The notes under the pieces are model-generated. The model made no database searches and was not told where the DNA came from. It saw only the letters and a list, made by a program, of their open reading frames with translations. The position numbers and the translations under genes are program-made. 64,000 bases of DNA, from positions 172,257,146 through 172,321,145 of the forward strand of contig NC_133386.1 of NCBI RefSeq assembly GCF_047511655.1, in the 5' to 3' direction. This DNA comes from Castor canadensis. Lineage: Eukaryota > Chordata > Mammalia > Rodentia > Castoridae. Shown here piece by piece: positions 24,130 to 35,892 of this stretch (position 1 is the stretch's first letter; each line of letters begins with the position of its first letter).

Positions 24130-24666
24130 GTCAGAAGCTAATCCTTCTTTTATTAAAATGTGTACAGGAGAATGGAAAAGAAAAGGACCAGACTTTACTA
24201 TGGTGATGTATACAAAAGCACATGCCATACCCAAGTTCTCTGCCTTGGGCAGAGTGGCTCTTTGCAACTTGATTTGGCTGAAGTCTTGAGACTTCATGAA
24301 GTCAAGATCAACTCCAGATCAACCATCTCAACCAGAGCTGACCAAAATATTTACATCACTGAAAGGTAAAGAAGTCTACCAGGCCAATTGAATGGAGAGG
24401 TCTTTTTTTCTGTTCAGATGGTCTTCTTTAAAGAAACCCAGTTCTTGCAAGTCCTAGCATCTTCAAAATGGTTTTCAAACACTCAGAAAGGCAGTGACCT
24501 GCCAGAAACTGAACTGTCCTCACCCTCCACTGAGTTATGTCCCTGAAATCAGAAGCCTTGGCATGGCCAAATTTGTGGGTAAAATCATGTTTCAGGTCCT
24601 CACTGCATCATTCAGCACATATATAAATGGATGCACAGAAAAGATACTTATGGGCCCGTGGCTGGC
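24130..24666 (-). other. PAMR1: PAMR1 3' UTR
   Basis: The sequence between the stop codon and the polyadenylation signal has no competing AATAAA on the minus strand. The length, about 540 bases, assumes cleavage 10-25 bases beyond the signal. No repeat is recognised in it. Confidence 0.7.
24149..24154 (-). terminator. PAMR1: PAMR1 polyadenylation signal AATAAA
   Basis: The + strand TTTATT reads as canonical AATAAA on the minus strand, about 515 bases past the stop. A TG-containing stretch (ATGTG, GCATGTGG) follows within 30-60 bases downstream, as expected of a downstream element. Confidence 0.75.
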
Positions 24667-25203
24667 TCATTTCATGTTCCTCTCGACCCAGTCTTTGAAA
24701 GGCAGCACCTTGGTGAAGGCTGTGGAGAGGCGATGACTGCATGATTTGTCATAGCTCCAGCTGACCAGCCCTACCAGATGCCAGCGTGGTTCAGGGGATG
24801 CTCGGCCTGGGAAAGACACAGCCGCAATGCCCCCTGTCTCTGCAGTGCAGATGTTAGAAGGTGTACTAGGGTCCCAGCTGGCACAGAACATGTTGTCGGT
24901 GACACTCACTGGAATGCCATGGTCTTCGTGCTGCTCCTCACACAGAAGTGAGTCCACCACTCTAACCATTCCTGAGTGCAGGGTGTCATTCTTGAAGCCC
25001 GGGCTCCTCACATCTGCCAGGATGTTCCAGCCAGCCACCATGATGTGGGACTCCTGGAAGGAGATGCTGAGGTCCCTGGCAGCAGCGAGGCAGATGGGCT
25101 GGACACGGGTGCTAACACGGGCCTTGTCCAGGAGCTTCAGAATGGCAATATCAGCATCAAGCAGGATGGGGTCATAGTTGGGATGCAGAATGACAGCAGA
25201 AAC
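24667..25203 (-). CDS. PAMR1: PAMR1 last coding exon: S1-like domain, C-terminal half
   Basis: The exon follows an acceptor ending TTTGTAG at 25,204 and codes 178 residues plus TGA at 24,669-24,667. It begins [11 protein letters not shown] and contains the DADIAIL segment, whose second Asp (25,152-25,150) occupies the catalytic aspartate position. It ends VERNMK. The catalytic-serine motif is replaced: the sequence reads CTAETGG, with Thr (24,837-24,835) where active S1 enzymes have Ser, Glu instead of the usual Asp before it, and Asn at the specificity-pocket position. PAMR1 is a secreted protein associated with muscle regeneration and named as an inactive serine protease; these substitutions agree. 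The exon joins in phase 0 with the one at 26,797-27,089. Start of reading frame and stop are unambiguous. Confidence 0.96.
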   Translation of the reverse strand, partial: VSAVILHPNYDPILLDADIAILKLLDKARVSTRVQPICLAAARDLSISFQESHIMVAGWNILADVRSPGFKNDTLHSGMVRVVDSLLCEEQHEDHGIPVSVTDNMFCASWDPSTPSNICTAETGGIAAVSFPGRASPEPRWHLVGLVSWSYDKSCSHRLSTAFTKVLPFKDWVERNMK

Positions 25204-26796
25204 CTACAAATGCAAAGAATGGATAGCAATAGTAAGCAGCCAGCTCTGTGATAGACAAGAATAGACAAGTTTTGTAGCAAAATTTTTGGAAGAAATTGTC
25301 TAAGTGTCAGCTGCAATTACTTGGAGACACTTTGCCCAAGGAATCATAGAAATAAATTGCTGTGTTTTCAGGGTGGCAAGCTGAAATGCCTATCAGAGCC
25401 TGGTAGGTGGAATTAAGTAATGAGGGTAGACAGGTGAGGCTACAGAGAATGAAATCACACATCCTATCTAAAGTGGGCAAAGACTGCTTCATTCCAACTG
25501 ACCGCTGCCCCACGGAAATAGGGCCAGCATTCTAATTTTGCCAAAGAATGGACTCCAGATCTTATCTGAAACATCTCCATTTTTTAATTGGAGTAAATAA
25601 CTGATTTATTCCAATAATCAGTTGGTAAATAACTGATTAAGAAAATATATGTTAGTACCATGAAAGCATAAATCCTTACAGGCTACCAGTTTGCAACCTC
25701 TGGTCCAGTACAAACAATGTACCTTCAAGTCAGCAAGATAAAGTCATGTTCCATATGAACATTCCCTAAGACTTTTCTCAGTCTTTTCCCATACGAATGT
25801 TTGCAGAATTTTCTGTAAGACTTTTCCATGGTGTTCCCTGATTGTCCCAAGCCTTGCTGGTGGATCTTTCTGTTAAGGGTCTCTAAGAGCTCACATTTGA
25901 GAATCTTTCCAATTTTCTGAAGTGTAGGTTTTATTACTTTAATTGCATTTAAGCATATTTCCTTGAGCTGTCTTGTGTCAAACTGATCATGGTATATTGG
26001 CATGTCTCTTCAACTAGATTGTGGACTCTTCAGAGAAAACCAATGCCTTATTCTTTTATGTATCAATTTTCAGAGAAAAGCACATTGTAAGAAATCAACA
26101 ATGGATGAACAGATGAAATGATAGATAGGACTGATAGAGAGATGGATGGATAGATGGGCAAGTAGGCTGAAAGGTAGGAGTGGGTCGATGAATAGATGGA
26201 TGGGTGGGTGGGTAAATGTAAGGAGGAATCAGAAAAAGAGACGAGTATATTATAAATTGGTTAGGACAAATTGGATAAAACATATGTCCTCAAAACCTAC
26301 TTAAGACAATTCCTAAATGTAACAGGTGATTAACTCTCTTTTTTTATTCATGAAATATTTATTAATAATCTATTTTGATATGAGCACTGTGCTAGGCTAT
26401 GAGGATATAGCGACAACATTCTAGGCCAGATAGTTTCAGACAGAGACACACATTAAACAAATAATTTCACCAGTTTTTAATTTGTTATGATTTATGACAT
26501 ATGCTACTAGGAGACGTACATGTATATTTTACTCTGAAGTGAATGACTTTTCGTCAATGGAACAATAGAAGACATTTGCCCCTATCTTATTTTTAAAACA
26601 AGGGGACAAAACCACATGGTCTTCTAACTGCCCCTTTCCAGTGTCTATCAATATGGTACACTGAGTACCTGATGCATGCCAGGCTCTAGGATGTCTACTG
26701 ACATGTCAAGGTGTCTGGGCTTACAAAGTCTCTGCTGTCCCACACTTGGACCTGGTTGAGCCAGAGCCCTGGTTTCCAAGTTGGGCTCTCTCTCAC
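25204..26796 (-). other. PAMR1: PAMR1 intron between the two protease exons
   Basis: Donor GTGAGAG and acceptor TTTGTAG bound this intron. It contains a diverged stretch at about 25,730-26,080 that looks like old L2-type sequence and a GATG/GATA simple repeat at 26,099-26,218. A 92-codon open frame at 25,725-26,003 (minus) shows no recognisable protein features. Confidence 0.85.
26099..26218. repeat. Imperfect GATG/GATA simple repeat
   Basis: Interrupted GATG, GATA and GGTG tetranucleotide units run for about 120 bases within the PAMR1 intron. The array is degenerate, with several unrelated bases between the units. Confidence 0.8.
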
Positions 26797-27089
26797 CTGT
26801 AAATTCTGGACAGTCTTCTCATCCCGGTCATCATCCCTGTAGAATTTCCCCAAGACAACTTTAAGGTCCGTTGTCTTTATGATGGTGATCTTCCCCAGGT
26901 CAGTAACACAGTGGGCAGCCACCACCACAGTGCGCTCATTCACCAGGGCACCACTGCAGACCAGGAACCATGCTCCCTTGTGCATGCCACCATCATGTAT
27001 CCCACTGGTCCTCCTGTAGATGGCTGCCTGCCATGGCCAGCGGGTCTCTTGTGTCTTGGGAGAAGTGATGTTTTCAATTTTCCCACAGA
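26797..27089 (-). CDS. PAMR1: PAMR1 exon: S1-like domain, N-terminal half
   Basis: Acceptor CTCCATAG at 27,091-27,090 and donor CAG|GTGAGAG at 26,797/26,796 bound 293 bases. The exon begins [12 protein letters not shown] and contains [10 protein letters not shown] near the start of the protease-like fold. The usual activation-cleavage start (IVGG or IIGG) is absent. The histidine motif VVVAAHC is intact (His codon 26,913-26,911). It continues through [17 protein letters not shown]. The preserved His with a changed serine position in the next exon gives a degenerate triad. Phases are 1 in (completing the Ile codon after Sushi 2) and 0 out. Confidence 0.96.
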
Positions 27090-28006
27090 CTATGGAGAAA
27101 GCACCAGTTCAGTAAGATAAATTCAGACCTTTCCCCTTTGGAGTGCCATCCAAAGGGGATTATGGCACTCAACCAGTTGAGAATAAATCTGAAAAGGTGA
27201 ATCCCAGGGATGTGATGACTATAAGCCATCCAACCTGATTTTCTCCTCTCTTTAAATATTAATCAACCATACTAGATGTGGTTGACTATAAAGTCTAGAG
27301 TTAAAATTGGAGCCTCTGAAGTCAAATTAAATGTGGGTTCTGATACAAGGCACTTACTGTCAATAGGACTTTGGGCAAGTTCCCTATTCCCTTAAAAGCC
27401 TCGATTTTTTTTGGCCTGTAAAATGGATAGAATAATAACAATGGTTTCACAGGGTTCTTGGGAAGACTGAATGAAATAATGTATATAAACAAACTCAAAA
27501 AAATATAATGACTATCATCATAAATATAACCACAATGAACAGAGCCATACTGTTCTTCTTTCACAAAGAGGATACGGAAGGTAACTGAAAATATACAGGC
27601 ACCTATTTGAGAAATTTCTACATACCATCTCAATAGCCATCATCATGACCATACAAGATAATTACCTCATTATTTCATAACAATTATGTAATTACTATCA
27701 TTGAATGAGTGTGAAAATGGAGCTTAGACAAGGTAGCTAAGAAGATATAATAGGGGCCTTTAACCCTCCCCCATCTGGTTTTTAATTACTGCTCTCTCCC
27801 TTTTCTCCAAGTAAATATGATAGAATTATCCACAAGAAACAATGCCTGCAAAATCTGGGGAGTCGATTTCTAACTGTGGAATTTCAGACATTACCAAATG
27901 AGGGAAGGCAATGGAGGACAGTTCATTTGGACAAGGAGACTTTTCCAAAAAGTCTTCAACAAGGTTAAGAGTAGATGCTCCAGCTCAAAGAAGAGCCTTC
28001 ACTCAC
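27090..28006 (-). other. PAMR1: PAMR1 intron
   Basis: This 917-base intron separates Sushi 2 from the protease-like domain (donor GTGAGTG, acceptor CCATAG). It holds a MIR copy at about 27,345-27,500; the remainder is unique-looking AT-rich sequence. Confidence 0.85.
27345..27500 (+). mobile_element. MIR SINE remnant
   Basis: It shows 'actttgggcaagttccctat' then 'tgtaaaatggatagaataat' then 'gaatgaaataatgtatataa', a clear MIR layout in sense orientation, antisense to PAMR1. Confidence 0.7.
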
Positions 28007-28239
28007 TTGGGATGCAGGATGGGGCCCGCCCACTCCACTTCCCAGTCCTCAAGCACGTCCTCCGGCTGCTACCCAGACGTCGGTAGAAGGGTGAGATGCA
28101 CTCATACTGCAGCTGGGTGTGCAGATGCTGGTACCCAGAAGGCAGGTCTCCAAAGGGAAGGGCTGGCTTCTTAGTAAGGGTATCCTGCAGTTTCTGCTTG
28201 CTGAAGCCTGATGAGTATAGCTGGTGTAATGGTGTCTCT
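28007..28239 (-). CDS. PAMR1: PAMR1 exon: linker and second Sushi domain
   Basis: The exon has 233 bases between acceptor CTGACCCAG (28,241-28,240) and donor A|GTGAGT (28,007/28,006). Its first base completes an Arg codon, followed by [18 protein letters not shown], then a Sushi/CCP module. Cysteines and tryptophan of the module are visible in [18 protein letters not shown] and APSC. An in-frame TGA just above the acceptor shows the exon does not extend further upstream. The acceptor's pyrimidine tract is weak and interrupted. On the transcript a (UG)22 tract lies about 155 bases upstream. Phases 2 in and 1 out agree with both neighbours. Confidence 0.95.
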
Positions 28240-28392
28240 CTGGGTCAGGACACGTGGATCCAGAGAAAGAATGGGACAAGAGAGATGTAAGCATCTCTGC
28301 AGCCCCATGCAGATGTTTAGTTACAAAAGGGAAAATGGCTATCCCATCCTATGCATATTTCTCAGTCTCTGTCTCCCTCCTCACCCAAACAT

Positions 28393-28393
<1 letters not shown>

Positions 28394-28437
<44 letters not shown>
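28394..28437. repeat. (CA)22 microsatellite
   Basis: Twenty-two uninterrupted CA units run on the + strand, so the PAMR1 pre-mRNA reads (UG)22 here. Its length and purity predict length polymorphism. Confidence 0.97.
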
Positions 28438-28441
<4 letters not shown>

Positions 28442-29774
28442 CCTCAGTTTCCATTTCTGGCATGCTTCCAACTGCCTAGGGTTTTAACCAAAGAGAATAA
28501 CATCTGACATAATAGCTGCTATCCAAAAGTATGCTTCGCAGGCACACACACAAAAATTTAATTACAAAATTAAACAGAAAAGGGAGTTAATTTGAATGAG
28601 AGAATCCAGATGTAGTGTTTCTCTAAATATTATCATAATGGAGCAGTATTAGGAATTGACTTGAACTAAACTGTGTTGATGCAGTAGATTGATTTAGCAA
28701 TTAGCAGTGGTAATTAGTTCAACTCAGAGAATAGAACTTTCCCTCAGGGCAGATAAGGAGAAATATGAAACATTGTATGTAGGTGAGAAAAATATATTAA
28801 ATGAACCCTAAAATTGAAGCCCCCAGAGGGTTTTTGGGGAGAGGTGTACACATTGCATGGCTTGTGCTCATTTTATACTGGTGCGTAAGTACTGTCAGCT
28901 GACAATTTGGAATCCCTTTAGCATCACATCTTCAACCATGTTTAATGAGCGCGGAGAGTGAAGTCAGTAGGAGTGCTCAGGGAAACACAGCAAAGGAAAA
29001 TGGCACCCAAGACTGTGCTTAGCAGTCATGACTTCCACTCGGGTGTCTCTAACACCGATTTGGGTCATTGTAAGAAATCTATTTCCTGTATCTCTACAGT
29101 ATTTGGCTCAGAGCTAATATTCCATCCACATTGATTTCACTTGACAAATACTCATGTCAAGTTTATAGCAAGGTCTGTAATTCCAAGAGCTTCTGAACTT
29201 GCAAAGAAGCCCATCTCTTGGCCTCAAAGGCCCACACTGCCTTTAAGGACTCACAAATGAGCCTGGCTGCTGGGGATAGGAATTCCCCCACTTAGTAGCC
29301 TCTCTTCCAGAAAGGTACTAAAACCAAGTTGTAGGCCTGCTTTCTCATTTACACACCACCTAATCTTCCATTAAAATTGCCTTAACAATAGGAAGTCCTG
29401 TAGTCTTTCTGAATAGCTCAGAATATCTCTACAAGACATCATCAAACAATGGATGTCTCCTTTGGGAAGAACAGGTGGAGTCACTTGGTTCAGAGCCCAG
29501 CTAGGGAAACTGCAAAGATAGAAACATGAGGCATAATCTAGATTCTACCACCACTGTTCCCAAGGAAATGCCTTGCCTGAAAAAGGAAGATGAAAGTGGA
29601 TAGGAGAACCTGAGGAAGGGTGAGAGATTGATGGATATGCTCACTTTGGAATATTCTGGGTCAATCCTGGCCTCTGGGACTCATGAGTACTATTTTGGAC
29701 AACAGCTACCACTGATAGGAGATTCTATGAGCAAGGCATTTTGCTAAGGCCATTACAGAAGGCTTACAGTCTAA

Positions 29775-30030
29775 GGCATAGGAGAGCAATCCTGAAGCCA
29801 GATACTGGATTTACATCCTTGTTTTGTACTTTCTTCTAGCAACTGGACTTTGGGCAAGCTGTTTAACTTTTCTGAGCCTCAATCTACCCATAAGTAATAA
29901 AATGCCAGTAAAAAGCTAATAATAATAATACCCACATTAAAGGATATAATGAGGATTAAATGTACTAGTACATGTAAAATACTCAGAAGAGCAACTGGCA
30001 CATTGCAAACTTGCAATAAGTGCTAGGACC
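29775..30030 (+). mobile_element. MIR SINE
   Basis: A nearly full-length MIR layout is seen: 'tggatttacatccttgtttt', then 'actttgggcaagctgtttaa', then 'gaggattaaatgtactagta' and 'cttgcaataagtgc'. It lies antisense to PAMR1 in an intron. Confidence 0.75.
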
Positions 30031-31083
30031 TAGTGTTGCACTACTTAACGCTTACAGCAATCACAGACTGGTAGGATGACCTTTATTTTTTCAAAGGGGA
30101 AAATAAGGCTCAGCAAGTTCAGGAACTTATTTAAAAATACCCAGGACTAAAGAGAGGCAGAACTACACCCTCGATTGCCAATTCAATTCTTTCCTTCAAT
30201 CAATCTTTATTAAATATCTTCTGTGCGGTAGGCACCCTCTCAGACACTGGAGCTTTGGCATGAAATAAGCAGATAATGTTTCTGTACTTGTAACTTTCAC
30301 ACTTGGGGTGATGGGGAAATAGAAATTGAACAAAGAAACTCAATGTGTGTATGTGAGAGAGAGAGAACAGGTAGAGAGGGATGCTAAGATGCTAAAACAG
30401 AAGCATGGGAAAGACCAGAAAACACATAAAGGAGTCAGCCTGGTGTCAGGGTAGAAGTTTCCAAAGCAGATCTGTGCTTGGTGTGAGAAAGAAAACCAAG
30501 GAGACCCATGCAACTGGAGTAGAAAGAATGAGGAAGAGGAGGTAGAAGAAGTTAGTAGAAATGGACCCACCAGGGGGTCCCCACCTCTGCCCTTCTGGGA
30601 GAAAAGTTGGGCATAACCGAGGGCCCCTATCTGTCATCATGACTGGTCATTTTTCTCCAGCTCCTGGGCTCCACCAGCCTGCCTTGTCTGGTTGTTTCCA
30701 CCAAGAACATCTTCCTCAACTATAGCTGGCTGCTGCATTTAGTAAGAATGCCAGCTCCTAGAAGTTGCCATAATTAATACAGGAAGATTCAAGTATTAAA
30801 ATCCAGTTCCTCAAAGATCATCAGATAGTCTTGCTTCTCACCAGCCATCTACTTTCCCACGATCCAATAAAATTTGTACAAATTCCAACAGTTGCTACCT
30901 CTTGGCCAAAGGCAGTTGGCTAATGAGCCTCCATCTAACAAGTTCTTTTCTTTCATGACCAGTTAGCACTAAATGTCCCTAAGAAACCCCAGACTGTCTT
31001 TGCCCAAACACAAGTGGGGAAAGGAATTGGGAGGGGAGGTATTCATTAGCCTTGCAAGCAGATTTCAGGTGTTTCCATCTCAC

Positions 31084-31150
31084 CTTGACTGAACCTGCAT
31101 GGGAAGAATTTTCCTTCTCACCAGGTCCGAGATCTTTGGTTCCCGGCAGG
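31084..31150 (-). CDS. PAMR1: PAMR1 exon: short linker between Sushi domains
   Basis: This is a 67-base exon between acceptor CCCTGCAG and donor AG|GTGAGATGG. It encodes CREPKISDLVRRK then ILPMQVQS, with the first two bases completing an Ala codon and the last two beginning an Arg codon. The peptide starts with the cysteine that closes the first Sushi module region and is otherwise a basic linker before Sushi 2. The length fits the frames on both sides exactly, which is strong evidence despite the small size. It has no known enzymatic role. Confidence 0.93.
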
Positions 31151-33041
31151 CTGCAGGGAAAAAACCAACCAAACAAACAATGCTGCATAATCCTTCTTCA
31201 TCATTTCTCATTATTCCATTCGGATTCTACCTGAGTCCCTTTCCTGGAAACTGGGTGTTCATTGTCCAGTCTCAGAGGTGAGACATGTCAGCCAAACTTG
31301 AACAGTTCACTTAGCAAAGGAGCAGATGCCTTGTACTTAAATTGACAGTCACCTTTGAAGAACCCTAAAGATGCCTCTGAAAAACTGCTCTACCTAGGTG
31401 ATTTGGGACATTGGCATTTAATAGTTTAGGAGCGTCTGTTTGTGTAAATAGTATTAACAAACTTGGTCACACTGGAATAAAGTTCAGAGTGAAAGTTCTA
31501 AGATACAGCCCACATAGCGATTTAAAAGGCTGTCATTTAAACCCGACAGCAGTGTTCATCACAGGTGAGTGTTGCATAACAGATTTTGTCTTCTCCTTTC
31601 ACTGCAGTGAAGGCCCCTAACAATTGCTGGAGAACAACTCAAAGCCCAGTTTAGTTTCATTGAAGTCTCTCTTTTTTCCACAAGTAAAAAGAAATCCTTT
31701 CTATCTCAATTTCCCAATCAAGCAGCCAACATTTGTCTAATTAGCAACTTAGAGTACTTTGGTTGTATTAATTTGTAAGAGAAGAGTTGACAAAAATCTC
31801 TAAGGACATATGGAACACTGTTCCCATACTTAATGAAATGAAACATCTGAATCTGTGCTGGTGGGGATGAAAGTCGCTTCTGGCTAAAGTCTAAAGTGAT
31901 TTATCCCTTTCACATTTATTCCTTTTTTCTCTTTCATTCCTTTCCCCATGATTCAGGTTGTTGACTAACACCCTGAAGAGAAAGTGGAAGGTGACAGCAA
32001 TTTTCTGGATAATCTAGGACAAGAACATGCTTTTCTTCCCAGTAAACAGCCAGATCATTGTGGCGCCCCCTGCCCAAGAAAGACTCTGCTAAACTGAAGC
32101 TCCTAGCAGATCAATTCAATAAGAAACAGTATCCCTATGGCAATGGGGAGGATTTCAAATTTCCTACCCAACATTCCAGTTTTCTGGCTCCAACCTACAG
32201 TTTTATGTTTATGTCCTAGACTGTCTTACCTCTAGCTTTTCTAGATTTTTTTCACTGCTGCCTACATCTCTTTTCTTTTCCTGCTTCCCATCTGGAATAC
32301 CATCCCAATCCTTCACCTCTCCAAATCCTTCCTAGCTTTCCAGACCCTCCCAAGTCTACCTGTTTCATGCAATTATCTCTAACTCAGGAATACTGACCTC
32401 TCCTTTTGCTGAACTACTCATTTGTTCCTACAACTGTCCCTGAATGTTTGAGGGGCACTATCTTAGTTTTTTAGACATCTTAACATCTCTGGCCTTGGTC
32501 CACATAGGCTGCCAAGTATGATGTATCTATTTGTTCTTTTATTTCTAGAACCAACTTAATGTTGCATAGAGAGTGAGATAAGTGTAGACATGTAAAGGCT
32601 TATAAATTCTATCCTTGGATTTGCATGTATAAGACTCAGCTCTGTCGTCTTTCCCAAACTGTTCTGATAACTGTTACCCTTCTCGAACTCCTCAAGATGT
32701 TGTGATCAGAGAGAACAGGTCCTCCCTAGGCCCAGAAAAAAAAAGTAGTAAATGGTTTTAGGTATGCTTTTCAACCTAAGGGTTATATATGGTTCCCGGT
32801 ACAACTTAAGAGAGAAAGACATTTTTTTCAGTAGCTTAAAACATACAGGAGGTGCGGGGTGGGGAAGAGATAAAGGAGAATGATGGAGTGGTAAATTCAA
32901 CTGTGATATATTGTAAGAAGTTTTGTAAATGTCACAACGTACCTCCCCAGAACAACAATAGTTAAAAAGCATGCATGAGAACTATCCAAAAAAATACAAC
33001 TCCATATATGTTTATACAATCCAGAAATATCCACAAGTTAC
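31151..33041 (-). other. PAMR1: PAMR1 intron
   Basis: The intron is 1.9 kb with donor GTAACTTG and acceptor CCCTGCAG. A pyrimidine-rich, L2-like stretch lies at about 32,250-32,530. The rest looks unique and no other repeat is recognised. Confidence 0.8.
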
Positions 33042-33254
33042 CTTTTATGCAGATGGGCTGTTTTCCTGACCACTCTCCATTCTGCTGGCAAGTTCTTTTC
33101 TCATTGCCACTAAGAACATATGAGTTGTTACAAAAGAATGACACAACAGTGCCAATTTTTGCATAACGCCCATTAAGAAACCCAGGGCCTCCTGTTATTT
33201 TCTTGTACCCATTGACTGGGCCCCCAAGGTCTGAGCAGTTGCTTTCTTCAAGGA
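33042..33254 (-). CDS. PAMR1: PAMR1 exon: first Sushi domain
   Basis: Acceptor CACTTTTAG and donor AAAAG|GTAACTTG bound 213 bases. The exon encodes [17 protein letters not shown], then [18 protein letters not shown], then [18 protein letters not shown]. This is a complete Sushi/CCP module, with the Cys-Pro/Gly start, central FFC, and the paired C-x-W-C end pattern. A single-exon Sushi module with phase 1 at both ends is the usual architecture of this domain. Such modules mediate protein contacts in secreted and complement-type proteins; the partner for PAMR1 is not evident here. Confidence 0.96.
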
Positions 33255-35892
33255 CTAAAAGTGAAAAAGAAGAAAAAAGAACTGTTAAGAGTCTGAGTCA
33301 TGCAATTTTCAGAATAGAATCTTTTTGCATTTCATTGAATTAAAAATACAGTGATACAGAGCCTGTTAACAGTGCTACTTAAAAGAATTACCAAGAGAAA
33401 TCTCTTAACAGAATATGCATGTGTTGGACATGTCTTCCCTTATTTTAATGATTTATTCCTATCTTAAAAACTCTTCCATTCTAAATATAATAAATGTGAC
33501 ACTAAATCTGGTTTTCAAACAATCTTCTTTATTTCTTTCTCAAACAAGAAGAGCTTGACAAGCCCGGACAAAATCAATATTTCACTTAGATTTTATGATC
33601 AGTATACAGGGTTATTGGTTTTTGATGTTTTTGCATTATCCCCTTCGTTCCCTAACACTTGGGTAATTAAACTAGACTATTCAGTTTCCTATTTATATTG
33701 TGCTCAAGATGTAGAGCTGTGTAGAAAGAAACAAGAGTGCATATATAAATGAACTTAAATTTTATATTTCATCTCCAGGAACAGTAGTGTATTGAAAATT
33801 TTTGTTTAAAATTTCTAGAGGATAATATAACTGCAGAGATACAACAAATTTCTCCTGATTCCCAAGTGCAATGTTCCATCTGCAAACTTAATATTCATTA
33901 CAAAGATATTTCTACTTTTTAACTGCTGTTGAACAGCTACTTAAAGTAGAAACAGTATCAGCAGCTATTCTGAGCATGGAACAGGATTTTAGATATAGTC
34001 TGGAAATATTCTATCAGATAGGTAACATGTTTTTCTCAAATAGATTATGGCATGGTGCTGAATATGTCTTGCCTAACAAGAGAGTGGGCCCCTGAAGAAT
34101 TCAGCCTTTAATTACAAAATTGGGTACCAATCACTCTATCAGCCTCCCTGGTTCTTTTAGTCCTTTCTTCTAAGACATAAGTTCATCCCCATAAAACTAT
34201 CCCCATGTAATTAATGTAATTTTGCATTTGACATCCTTTTCTTCCTCTAACTGTACCAATTACTTTCCAGGCAACTTAGTGCTTACCTCCAGGCAAGAAA
34301 AAAAATCCCCATTCAGATAATAGCTCTAAAGTATTACAGAATTTAAAATAAATAACTTTCTTATGTGCAATCTGGCAAGATTGCTATAACTAACCAAATG
34401 AATAGTCATATGACTGGCTTATGGCAGAATATCACTAATATTTTGGGGATATGTAATATGAGCAAGTCTTCTAGTGGGTGAATCCAAAACTCCTATTTTA
34501 AGTGTAAAAAAGGGACCTCACTGAGCAAGCCATTTAAAGATATTGAGATGGTATAAAGAGGACAGTGGGGTTTTTTTTGTTTTTTTTTTTGTTTGTTTTT
34601 GACATTCTAAGTGGACTCAGAAAACCTCAGTGCTGTATTTTCTGGAATGACTGTATGATGTGGGAAGAAGAGGCAGAGAAAGCAATGCATGCTGCTTCAG
34701 TATTGGAGCTGCCTTCTGTTAGCACAGACTCATTCAGTTCTGAACATGCAGCCCAGAAGGCCACCACTGGGGTCCAGAGACTGCAATTGAAAACATGGTG
34801 CATTCTACCTACAAGCTAAGAAAAAATGGAACTAGGTACCAACAAAAAAAAAAAAATGGGAGATTTCACATAAAAATGAGTATGACTTTTTTTTGAGATT
34901 TTTAAAATTGCTTTTACATTTGCTCACATGTGTATGCATTGTTTGAGCCACCTACTCTCCCCACCCCTCCAACTTCCGGGCAGAATATGACTTCTAACAC
35001 AGTTAAGATCTAGAAAGCCTTGGCCTGTGTTTCCACGTGTTAACAACCAACTGGATTTGAGAAGCCACTTTCTACTTCAACTGGGGGCTGTGGTCTTCAC
35101 TTGGCCATAGCCACCACCAGGCTGTCCATCTCTGCAGGCATTTGAATATGTGGCCAGTGGTCTAGCAAAAGGTTATTATAGTTTGTATAATTCATGTGTA
35201 GTTCCTTATTCATTTTGAGTGTTGCTAAACTCATGGCCAAAAAAGATTTTGAGTGATGTTTAAGACCAGTCCTGGAATACTGAGAGAAAATGAACCATAC
35301 CTCAGCCACATCAGCCTCAGAAGATAAAAAATCCTTTCTACTAATGGTTTTGGCAGATAAGCCTGATAGTTGGGTTTTCTCCCTTTGGAAGGAAGCAGTT
35401 CCACGGTGTGCTTCACTCCCACACCATGATTTGCCATGTGCAGTGTTCTCATGGATCAAATATCTACTGTATTTAATATGGATCTAAATAGCAGGAACTT
35501 TGGAGAGATTCTGAGTTCTAGGCAGTAACAAAGATTAGGACAATTTGGGTCCTTTGCTTTTCTCACTGAGGAGGCTTTAAAAGAAGATTTAAAGAGGGAC
35601 TAACTGGGGATACACAAGCACCTCTGCCAACAGCTGAGGAATATGCTGCATTTCTGCAATTCTTATAATTGCTTTTATAATCTGGCATTTCTGAAATCAG
35701 GCCACAAGTGTAGTTTTCATATAGTACTTCCTTACTTCTGGTACCACAAAAGCTATAAGTAAATCAATGGTGCAACTTGAACGTGATGAGAGCTTAGAAC
35801 GGGGAACTATTATTTGGTTTTAAGTTATTGCTTATGAACTGCAAATCAGGGTAGAGCCAAGTGACAGTTTTAAGTTAGGAGCCAAAGGCATA

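Larger units (their letters stand above)
28240..31083 (-). other. PAMR1: PAMR1 intron
   Basis: This 2.8-kb intron carries a (CA)22 microsatellite and a good MIR (about 29,775-30,030), with further MIR/L2-like pieces to about 30,310. A purine-rich patch lies at 30,350-30,560. The stretch 28,530-29,700 looks unique; I see no exon in it. Confidence 0.8.

Noticed and set aside
28211..28507. Open frames containing a run of alternating Thr and His
   Set aside because: The run is the (CA)22 microsatellite read in frame; the upstream part is the antisense of the PAMR1 Sushi 2 exon.
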